DNA of 5,550 nucleotides from Legionellaceae bacterium (GTDB taxonomy: Bacteria > Pseudomonadota > Gammaproteobacteria > Legionellales > Legionellaceae). The position numbers were made by a program, and so were the translations under genes. The DNA lies in the NCBI GenBank assembly GCA_027449525.1, contig DAIDLK010000074.1, positions 1 through 5,550 of the forward strand, in the 5' to 3' direction. The notes under the pieces are model-generated. The model did no database searches. It was given only the letters and a program-made list of their open reading frames with translations, and was not told the origin of the DNA. Shown one piece after another: positions 1-5,550 of the stretch (positions are counted from its first letter, which is position 1; every line of letters begins with the position of its first letter).

Positions 1-36
1 GCGATTAGTCCTTAATCGTTATACCAAACTCAGTTT
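1..36. other. Intergenic remnant beyond the rpsA terminator; no gene seen
   Basis: The only structure is a small inverted repeat, CGATTA (2-7) and TAATCG (13-18), with a five-base loop. In many gammaproteobacteria ihfB lies beyond rpsA, but no coding sequence can be recognised in these 36 bases and the window ends here. Confidence 0.35.
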
Positions 37-65
37 AAAAAAAAAGCGTAGAAAACTACGCTTTT
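37..65 (-). terminator. Rho-independent terminator of rpsA
   Basis: Read on the minus strand, AAAAGCGTAG (56-65) pairs perfectly over 10 bp with CTACGCTTTT (42-51) around a TTTT loop (52-55). The 3' arm runs into an unbroken stretch of nine T (37-45). This is the classic GC-centred hairpin plus U tract, and it begins 17 nt after the rpsA stop codon. On the plus strand only four T, all within the stem, follow the hairpin, so it should work mainly in the rpsA direction. It probably ends the gyrA-serC-cmk-rpsA transcript. Confidence 0.93.
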
Positions 66-82
66 GGGAGCTCACAAGACGC

Positions 83-1765
83 TTACTCGTTGTCTTTATT
101 GGCTATCTTTTCTTTCAATAAATCACCAATTGTTGTTGGAGTAGCCGCATCGTTGGCTTTAGAGTACTTCTTAATCACCTCAGCTTGCTCTTCCATGTCT
201 TTAGCCTTTACTGACAACGCAATTGCACGATTCTTTTTATCGACCGTAACGATTTTTGCTTCCAGCTCATCACCAACAGCAACTAAAGCGGACGCATCCT
301 CAACTTTGTCTTCAGATAATTCGCTGGCTCGAATGGTACCAGTTACTTCATTGGCCAGCTCCACCGTAACCGCTTTGGGTGTTACTGCGGTCACTTTGCA
401 TTTTACCACAGCTCCTTTGGGGAATTCTTCAACAAAACTGCTGAATTGGTCACCTTCTAATTGTTTAATGCCAAGTGAAATTCGCTCACGGTCAGCATCA
501 ATTGCCAGGATGACTGAATCCAGCTCTTGACCTTTTTTGAAATGCTTGACCGCTTCTTCACCCGCTTCAGTCCAAGAGATATCCGATAAATGCACTAAAC
601 CATCGATGTCACCGTCTAAGCCAATAAAGATACCAAAGTCGGTAATGGAGCGTATTTTACCCCTTACTTTCTGACCCTTAACGTAGGTCGCTGAGAATAT
701 TTCCCACGGATTACCTTGGCATTGCTTCATCCCCAATGAGATACGACGACGCACTTCGTCAATTTCCAGTACCATCACCTGCACCACATCACCCATGGCA
801 ACTACTTTGCTTGGATGCACGTTTTTATTCGTCCAATCCATCTCAGACATGTGCACTAAGCCTTCGACGCCTTCTTCAATTTCAACAAAACAACCATAAT
901 CGGTAATATTCGTGACCTTACCCTCTAGTTTTTTGCCAATAGGATAACGTGCTACAAGATCAACCCAAGGATCATTACCTAATTGTTTCATACCGAGCGA
1001 AACGCGGTTGCGTTCACTGTCGAAACTCAGCACTTTCACTTTAACATCTTGTCCAACGGACAACACTTCACTAGGGTGTTTAACCCGTTTCCATGAAATA
1101 TCCGTAATGTGCAATAAACCATCAATGCCACCGAGATCAATAAACGCACCGTAGTCGGTTAAATTCTTCACCACACCATCCAGCTCTTGGCCGTCGTGTA
1201 AAGATGCAAGCAACGCTTGTCGATCAGCACTGCTTTCTTCTTCAACCACCGCGCGACGAGAAACCACAATGTTATTACGCTTCAAATCCATTTTAATGAC
1301 TTTAAATTCTAATTCTTTGCCTTCAAGGTAAGAAGAATCGCGCACGGGTCGCACATCGACCAGTGAGCCAGGCAGGAACGCACGAATGGTGCCAATTTCT
1401 ACCGTAAAACCGCCCTTCACTTTACCTGAAATTAAGCCAACGACAGTTTCATGGTTTTCATGTGACTTGGATAAGCGACGCCATGCTTCGAGACGTTTCG
1501 CTTTTTCACGCGACAACAGCGTTTCACCGTGACCGTCTTCAACGGCATCAAGTGCCACTTCGACTACGTCACCTACGTTGATTTCTACGTCTCCATTTTT
1601 ATCACGAAACTCGTCGATAGAAACAATGCCTTCCGATTTTAAACCGGCATTTAGGGTCACGAAATCACTATCCATGCCAATGACTTTTGCATTGATAATC
1701 GCACCTGGATAAAACTGCGCGCCAATAATGCTTTGCTCAAACAACTCTTTAAAACTTTCAGACAT
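83..1765 (-). CDS. rpsA: 30S ribosomal protein S1
   Basis: S1 is the large, loosely bound 30S protein that captures and unfolds mRNAs with weak Shine-Dalgarno sequences. The 560 residues match the six-domain gammaproteobacterial form (E. coli 557). The N-terminal segment SESFKELFEQS is the helix that docks S1 on protein S2. Six S1/OB-fold domains follow at about 21-87, 105-171, 192-260, 277-347, 364-434 and 451-520. The first two are the divergent ribosome-binding domains. Domains 3-5 carry the RNA-binding pattern (TDYGAFIDL, TDYGCFVEI, TDFGIFIGL) and end in the repeated SLGMKQ or SLGIKQ. Domain 6 is more divergent, as usual. The tail ends in TTIGDLLKEKIANKDNE, unlike the E. coli tail but of a style I recall from other gammaproteobacteria. 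The ATG at 1765 is the only plausible start and has a weak SD. The gene is last in the cluster, 58 nt after cmk, and is followed by an intrinsic terminator. Confidence 0.98.
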   Translation of the reverse strand: MSESFKELFEQSIIGAQFYPGAIINAKVIGMDSDFVTLNAGLKSEGIVSIDEFRDKNGDVEINVGDVVEVALDAVEDGHGETLLSREKAKRLEAWRRLSKSHENHETVVGLISGKVKGGFTVEIGTIRAFLPGSLVDVRPVRDSSYLEGKELEFKVIKMDLKRNNIVVSRRAVVEEESSADRQALLASLHDGQELDGVVKNLTDYGAFIDLGGIDGLLHITDISWKRVKHPSEVLSVGQDVKVKVLSFDSERNRVSLGMKQLGNDPWVDLVARYPIGKKLEGKVTNITDYGCFVEIEEGVEGLVHMSEMDWTNKNVHPSKVVAMGDVVQVMVLEIDEVRRRISLGMKQCQGNPWEIFSATYVKGQKVRGKIRSITDFGIFIGLDGDIDGLVHLSDISWTEAGEEAVKHFKKGQELDSVILAIDADRERISLGIKQLEGDQFSSFVEEFPKGAVVKCKVTAVTPKAVTVELANEVTGTIRASELSEDKVEDASALVAVGDELEAKIVTVDKKNRAIALSVKAKDMEEQAEVIKKYSKANDAATPTTIGDLLKEKIANKDNE

Positions 1766-1823
1766 GTTATTAACTCAAATTTAGTAATAAAAATAGAAAG
1801 AAGCACGGCACTGTTCTTTCCCC
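1766..1823 (-). promoter_or_regulatory. rpsA leader with hairpin and weak ribosome binding site
   Basis: This is the 58-nt gap between the cmk stop (TAG) and the rpsA ATG. In the sense direction it starts with GGGG, then forms a perfect 7-bp inverted repeat, GAAAGAA (1814-1820) and TTCTTTC (1796-1802), around an 11-nt loop. The last 30 nt before the ATG are almost all A and T. The only SD-like element is TGAG ending 8 nt before the ATG. E. coli rpsA is known to lack a good SD, to use a structured AU-rich initiation region and to be repressed by free S1. A similar autogenous site here is an inference from the layout. Confidence 0.45.
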
Positions 1824-2492
1824 CTAACCTAACCCGCGCTGTACTACCTCTCGCATCACGTGCTGAAACACACGCTCAATGGATAACCCGGTAGTATCAA
1901 GCACGACAGCATCGTCTGCTGGCTTTAACGGAGCATGCGCCCGCGCCATATCACGCGCGTCGCGCTGAGCCAATTCATCAGCAACGCGTGCAAGGGTATC
2001 ACTTTTACCATTTTTTTTCAACTGCTCATAACGTCGTCTGGTACGCTCTTTTGCCGTGGCGGACAGGTAAATTTTTAAGTCCGCCTGGGGAAACACCACC
2101 GTCCCCATGTCACGCCCGTCGGTTACTAAACCAGGCGGGACAGCAAATGCTCGCTGACGCGCTAATAACGCCGCGCGAATCCATTCGTTTTGCGCCATTT
2201 TAGAGGCGGCTTGACCACACTGTTCGGTTCTGATGAGAGCATTGACTGGTTCATCGTTAAGGTACACCTCGTTCTCAGTAAAACGTAGCGACAAGTTTCT
2301 TGCCAGGTTCTCTAAGGCAGTAGGTTGCTGCGCACCAATGCCGGCACGGTCTGCCGCTAAGGCAAACACACGATAAATAGCCCCACTGTCGAGGCAGTGC
2401 CAACCAAGCTGTTTGGCCAGTAAGTGACACAGTGTGCCTTTACCCGTGCCACTTGGGCCATCGAGAGTAATCACAGGTGCATGCTCACGCAT
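1824..2492 (-). CDS. cmk: Cytidylate kinase (CMP/dCMP kinase)
   Basis: This is a cytoplasmic P-loop kinase that transfers phosphate from ATP to CMP or dCMP, recycling pyrimidine nucleotides for RNA, DNA and lipid precursors. At 222 residues it is close to E. coli Cmk (227), with which it aligns by eye along its whole length. The N-terminus has the Walker A loop GPSGTGKGT (12-20), then LDSGAIYR (34-41, with Arg41 in the CMP site). The CMP-binding insertion lies around 60-95. Arg106, the DGRDMGTVVFP motif (125-135, Arg127-Asp128), the lid Arg cluster (150-154) and the Asp181/Arg184 pair (RDMARAHAPL) complete the active site, so it looks functional. The start ATG (2490-2492) overlaps the serC TGA within ATGCGTGA. 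Only a weak TAGG lies 8 bases upstream, so translation probably depends on coupling to serC. An eight-A run covers codons 159-161. The gene normally follows aroA; here it follows serC directly and precedes rpsA as usual. Confidence 0.97.
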   Translation of the reverse strand: MREHAPVITLDGPSGTGKGTLCHLLAKQLGWHCLDSGAIYRVFALAADRAGIGAQQPTALENLARNLSLRFTENEVYLNDEPVNALIRTEQCGQAASKMAQNEWIRAALLARQRAFAVPPGLVTDGRDMGTVVFPQADLKIYLSATAKERTRRRYEQLKKNGKSDTLARVADELAQRDARDMARAHAPLKPADDAVVLDTTGLSIERVFQHVMREVVQRGLG

Positions 2493-3591
2493 GAGTTTGG
2501 CCTAGCCAATTGCGTTCAAATGCTTGCATAAACGCTATTAATGTCTCAACACCGGCCATCGGCATAGCATTGTACAGACTGGCACGTAAACCACCAACTG
2601 ATTTATGCCCTTTCAATCCATACAAACCGCGTGCATTGGCTTGCCGTAAAAACTCAACTTCTGCGGCTGGTTCTTGCATAAAAAAACACACATTCATGCG
2701 CGAGCGCAACGAAGGGTGAACGCGTGTTTGATAGAGGTGGGAATCATCAATAGCCGCGTACAGTTTTTCTGCTTTAGCGTGATTAATGTGCGCCATACGA
2801 CGAACCCCACCTTGCTGCTTCACCCAACGAAACATTTTCAGCGCACAATAACACTGAAACATGGCCGGAGTGGCATACAAAGACTGGCCTTGCGCGTGCG
2901 TTGCATAATTTAGCATAGTTGGCAAACCCTGCCGCGTTTCTGCCAGAATGAGGTCATCCCGAATAATCATCAAGGTCAGCCCGGCCGGTGCAATATTCTT
3001 TTGTGCTCCGGCAAAAATAATGCCGTAATCCTCAACGGCTAGCGGTTCGCTTAACAAACAAGAAGTCATATCAGCAACCAGTGGCAAGCCACGCACCTGT
3101 TGTCGACTCGGCGCCGGCGTCATAACACCTTGAATGGTTTCATTGGGAGTAAAATACAAGTATTCAGTGTGCTCGCGAATGTCATCCTCGTCAAATGAGC
3201 AAGGCTGGGTATAATCCGATGATTCGGCACTGGCCACAACATACGCTTTGGCTACATGCGCCGCCTCCTGATACGCCAATTTAGACCAGGTTCCGGTCAG
3301 CCAATACGCGCCCAAACTCGCCGGCTTGGACAATACATTCATCGGCACCATCGCAAATTGAGTACGAGCTGGAAAAGGGAGGAATAAAACTTGATAATTT
3401 GCCGGAATAGACAATAAATTGCGCAGTTCAGTTTCAGCATCACGCATCAGTTGCATAAATGGTTCGGTACGGTGGCCAACTTCCACCACCGACATCCCTA
3501 AGCCCTGCCAATTAAGTAGTTCAGCCTGTACCTCAAGCAAAATAGACTCAGGCAACATCGCCGGACCGGCACCAAAATTATACGGCCTCAT
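2485..3591 (-). CDS. serC: Phosphoserine aminotransferase
   Basis: This is a PLP-dependent class V aminotransferase of 368 residues (E. coli 362). It converts 3-phosphohydroxypyruvate and glutamate to O-phosphoserine in serine synthesis, and usually also 4-phosphohydroxythreonine in PLP synthesis. I chose the ATG at 3591 because it gives the family N-terminus RPYNFGAGPAMLPE and has GAGG six bases upstream; ATGs at 3603 and 3624 would add non-family residues. Catalytic Lys198 sits in GAQKNIAPAG. Trp102 (TGTWSK), Thr152 (PNETI), Asp174 (VADMTS), Arg41 (GHRT), Arg336 (GGLRASLYNAMP) and Thr241 are present. Odd points: the glycine loop expected after VLF reads LPFPARTQF (71-79), TPP reads TPA (241-243), and GHR reads GHK (328-330). 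GHRT, SEP and YATP resemble Legionella-type SerC as I recall it. The gene overlaps gyrA by 14 bp and cmk by 8 bp, implying translational coupling. The fold is certain; full activity is not. Confidence 0.93.
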   Translation of the reverse strand: MRPYNFGAGPAMLPESILLEVQAELLNWQGLGMSVVEVGHRTEPFMQLMRDAETELRNLLSIPANYQVLFLPFPARTQFAMVPMNVLSKPASLGAYWLTGTWSKLAYQEAAHVAKAYVVASAESSDYTQPCSFDEDDIREHTEYLYFTPNETIQGVMTPAPSRQQVRGLPLVADMTSCLLSEPLAVEDYGIIFAGAQKNIAPAGLTLMIIRDDLILAETRQGLPTMLNYATHAQGQSLYATPAMFQCYCALKMFRWVKQQGGVRRMAHINHAKAEKLYAAIDDSHLYQTRVHPSLRSRMNVCFFMQEPAAEVEFLRQANARGLYGLKGHKSVGGLRASLYNAMPMAGVETLIAFMQAFERNWLGQTHA

Positions 3592-5550
3592 TATCCGCCT
3601 CATTACCTGCCGACACCACAGCATCTAAGGCAGCGTCATCAATTTCTTCAATGCGTTGCATACCAACGACGTGTTCGCCTGTCACCACGTTAATTAAGCG
3701 AACCCCCTGCGTGTTACGCCCAATAATCGACAATTCACTGACTTTAAAACGCACTAACGTACCTTGATCAGTAATTAACATGGCCTCATCGGTATCTTTA
3801 ACCTGAATAGCTCGCACCACTTTACCATTGCGCTCATTCACCTGAATTGAAATCACCCCTTGTCCACCACGACCGGTAACACGGTACTCTTCAATGGCAG
3901 TCCGTTTTCCATAGCCCAATTCAGTGGCAGTTAAGATGGTGCCTGTATCTTGAACAATTACCAGCGAAATCAAGGATTGATCGGAATTTAACCGAATACC
4001 GCGCACACCGCGCGCTGTTCGACCCATAGGCCGAATTAAATTCTCGGCAAAACGAATCACTTTGCCGGCATCGGAAAACAACATAATATCCTTTGAGCCA
4101 TCCGTAATATCCACACCCACCAGTCGATCACCCGGGTCAAGATCAATCGCAATAATGCCATTGCTGCGTGGCCTACTGAACGCCTCTAGAGCTACTTTTT
4201 TCACTACCCCCAGTGCGGTGGCCATGACAACATAGTAACCCTCCCGGTAATCGCGCACAGGGAGCATCGCGTGAATTGATTCATTCTCTGCTAACGGCAA
4301 CACGTTAATAATTGGTTTACCGCGCGAAATACGACTCGCTAACGGTAATTGGTAAACCTTTAGCCAATAGAGCTTACCGAGATTAGAAAAACACAACAAC
4401 GTATCGTGCGTGCTGGCAATGACTAATTTAGCCACGAAATCTTCTTCTTTGACATGCGTTGCCGACTTGCCTTTTCCGCCACGCCGTTGCGCTTGATACG
4501 CAGTAATTGGCTGGTATTTTACATAACCTTGGTGAGACAACGTCACCACCACCGCTTCTTCGGTAATTAAATCTTCGAGCGTTAGGTCTTCTTGGGAAGC
4601 CAAAATCTCAGTACGCCTTGGATCACCAAATTGCGCTTTCATCTCGACTAATTCGTCTTGGATGACGGCCATCAAGCGCTCAGGGGACGATAGAATGATG
4701 AGTAGCTCAGCGATAACATCCAATAACTGCTCAAATTCTTGCAGAATTTTTTCTTGCTCTAACCCCGTTAAGCGATTGAGGCGTAATTCCAAAATCGCTT
4801 GAGCTTGCGCGCTCGACAAGCGATACCCACCTGCTATTAAACCGAATTCTGGCGACAATTCATCCGGGCGACAGGCGTCAGAACCGGTTTTTTCTAACAT
4901 GGCTTTCACCAAGCCGGGTTGCCATACGCTGGCTAACAGTGCGTCACGTGCTTCAGCGGGAGTGGGTGAGCGTTTGATTAATGCAATCATCTCATCAATA
5001 TTAGCTAACGCAACGCCTAAGCCCTCCAACACATGGGCGCGCTGACGGGCTTTTTTCAGTTCAAAAATAGTACGACGCGTGACCACTTCACGCCGATGAC
5101 GAATAAAACACAATAAAATTTCTTTCAAGTTCAGCGTTCGTGGTTGGCCATCCACCAGCGCTACCATGTTAATACCAAACATTGATTGCATGGGCGTGTG
5201 CGCGTACAAATTATTAATAATAACTTCGGCCACCTCGCCACGCCGTATCTCAATTACCACCCGCATACCGTCTTTGTCTGATTCATCGCGCAAACCTGTG
5301 ATGCCTTCAATGCGCTTTTCTCTCACTAATTCGGCAATACGCTCGACTAAACGAGCTTTGTTGACTTGATACGGCAGTTCAGTAACGATAATTGCTTGCT
5401 TGCCGGTTTGTTTATCAACCTCAATTTCAGTGCGCGCCCGCATGATGGCACGCCCACGCCCAGTTCGATAGGCTTGGATAATACCACCACGCCCGTTAAT
5501 CAAGGCGGCAGTCGGAAAATCAGGACCCGGTACATATTCGAGCAACTCAT
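3578..5550 (-). CDS. gyrA: DNA gyrase subunit A, C-terminal part (5' end outside window)
   Basis: GyrA is the DNA-breaking and DNA-wrapping subunit of the cytoplasmic A2B2 gyrase, which introduces negative supercoils using ATP. The frame is open through the right edge: GAG (5546-5548) precedes TTG (5543-5545). It aligns by eye with E. coli GyrA from about residue 220 onward, so the catalytic Tyr and the quinolone-resistance region lie outside the window. Counting TTG as residue 1, visible landmarks are VPGPDFPTAALING (5-18), PYQVNKARL (58-66), RDESDKDGMR (86-95), RHRREVVTRRTIFEL (149-163) and a coiled-coil/dimer-gate stretch around 243-310. The C-terminal beta-pinwheel spans roughly 333-630. 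The GyrA box QRRGGKG (353-359) is intact; it is required for DNA wrapping and marks true gyrase rather than topoisomerase IV ParC. The tail after QRIEE is only about 21 residues and weakly acidic, shorter than in E. coli. The stop is TAA, and the last codons overlap the serC start. Confidence 0.97.
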   Translation of the reverse strand, partial: ELLEYVPGPDFPTAALINGRGGIIQAYRTGRGRAIMRARTEIEVDKQTGKQAIIVTELPYQVNKARLVERIAELVREKRIEGITGLRDESDKDGMRVVIEIRRGEVAEVIINNLYAHTPMQSMFGINMVALVDGQPRTLNLKEILLCFIRHRREVVTRRTIFELKKARQRAHVLEGLGVALANIDEMIALIKRSPTPAEARDALLASVWQPGLVKAMLEKTGSDACRPDELSPEFGLIAGGYRLSSAQAQAILELRLNRLTGLEQEKILQEFEQLLDVIAELLIILSSPERLMAVIQDELVEMKAQFGDPRRTEILASQEDLTLEDLITEEAVVVTLSHQGYVKYQPITAYQAQRRGGKGKSATHVKEEDFVAKLVIASTHDTLLCFSNLGKLYWLKVYQLPLASRISRGKPIINVLPLAENESIHAMLPVRDYREGYYVVMATALGVVKKVALEAFSRPRSNGIIAIDLDPGDRLVGVDITDGSKDIMLFSDAGKVIRFAENLIRPMGRTARGVRGIRLNSDQSLISLVIVQDTGTILTATELGYGKRTAIEEYRVTGRGGQGVISIQVNERNGKVVRAIQVKDTDEAMLITDQGTLVRFKVSELSIIGRNTQGVRLINVVTGEHVVGMQRIEEIDDAALDAVVSAGNEADNEAV
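3581..3604 (-). repeat. 12-bp imperfect tandem duplication at the gyrA/serC junction
   Basis: Sense copies AATGAGGCGGAT (3593-3604) and AATGAGGCCGTA (3581-3592) share their first eight bases and encode the GyrA ending NEAD-NEAV. The first copy supplies the GAGG used as the serC ribosome binding site; the second supplies the serC ATG. It is short enough to be chance, but the two copies are adjacent and in register. Confidence 0.5.
3598..3601 (-). promoter_or_regulatory. serC ribosome binding site inside gyrA
   Basis: GAGG lies six bases upstream of the ATG at 3589-3591 and so supports that start rather than the in-frame ATGs at 3603 and 3624. It lies within the last codons of gyrA (the Glu codon of ...NEAD...), so ribosomes finishing gyrA can initiate serC directly. 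Confidence 0.7.

Noticed and set aside
2..18. Inverted repeat CGATTA/TAATCG as an operator or second terminator
   Set aside because: Six AT-rich base pairs near the window edge with no U tract and no visible gene to regulate; could easily be chance.
90..530. Plus-strand open frames opposite rpsA, and similar ones opposite cmk, serC and gyrA (for example 1988-2203, 2510-2913, 5166-5369)
   Set aside because: They lie antisense to well-conserved genes, have no recognisable domains and low-complexity or unusual composition, so they are best explained as shadows.
287..1200. Repeated segments within rpsA as DNA repeats
   Set aside because: The similarity (TDYG..., SLGMKQ...) is at the protein level and reflects the six S1 domains, not recent DNA duplication.
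1796..1820. Hairpin in the cmk-rpsA gap as a true terminator
   Set aside because: The stem has only two G-C pairs in seven, the loop is 11 nt, and the T-run is interrupted; it is much weaker than the hairpin at 37-65 and would cut off rpsA from the cluster.
1766..1823. A sigma-70 promoter for rpsA in the gap
   Set aside because: TATTAC could serve as a -10 but no reasonable -35 lies 16-18 bases upstream; the AT-rich sequence makes chance -10 matches likely.
3592..3624. Longer SerC starting at 3624 or 3603
   Set aside because: The extra residues (MLWCRQVMRRI) are unlike any SerC N-terminus, overlap gyrA further, and the ATG at 3591 has a well-spaced GAGG and gives the family start RPYNFGAGPAMLPE.
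5543..5545. TTG as the true start of gyrA, i.e. a truncated GyrA
   Set aside because: The frame is open further upstream to the window edge (GAG at 5546-5548), and homology to E. coli GyrA continues across it; the gene is cut by the window, not by a start codon.

Overview
The window is a compact block of housekeeping genes, all on the minus strand. In transcription order (right to left) they are gyrA (3' part only), serC, cmk and rpsA, followed by a strong intrinsic terminator. The GyrA, Cmk and S1 proteins are clearly gammaproteobacterial. The SerC protein carries signature stretches (GHRTEPF, VADMTSCLLSEP, SLYATP) that I recall from Legionella/Coxiella-type SerC rather than the enterobacterial type. 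A member of, or relative of, the Legionellales is therefore my best guess. This rests on memory of these families, not on an alignment.

Layout: 3578-5550 is the C-terminal three quarters of GyrA, cut by the right edge. serC (2485-3591) overlaps the end of gyrA by 14 bp, and cmk (1824-2492) overlaps the end of serC by 8 bp. After a 58-nt AU-rich leader comes rpsA (83-1765). A 10-bp-stem terminator with a U tract lies 17 nt past the rpsA stop (37-65). Positions 1-36 hold no recognisable gene. There are no RNA genes, mobile elements, CRISPR arrays or gene-free stretches over 300 bases.

The overlaps and spacings suggest one co-transcribed, translationally coupled unit. It combines DNA supercoiling (GyrA), serine and pyridoxal-phosphate supply (SerC), pyrimidine nucleotide supply (Cmk) and translation initiation (ribosomal protein S1). 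The order resembles the widespread gammaproteobacterial cluster gyrA-serC-(pheA-hisC)-(tyrA/aroA)-cmk-rpsA-ihfB. Here, however, the aromatic-amino-acid genes that normally sit between serC and cmk, aroA in particular, are missing and serC abuts cmk directly.

I see no new multi-gene system. The points most worth a second look are the missing aroA, the replacement of the glycine-rich PLP-phosphate loop in SerC by Pro-Phe-Pro, a small tandem duplication that supplies both the Shine-Dalgarno sequence and the start codon at the gyrA/serC junction, and the weak-SD structured leader of rpsA.
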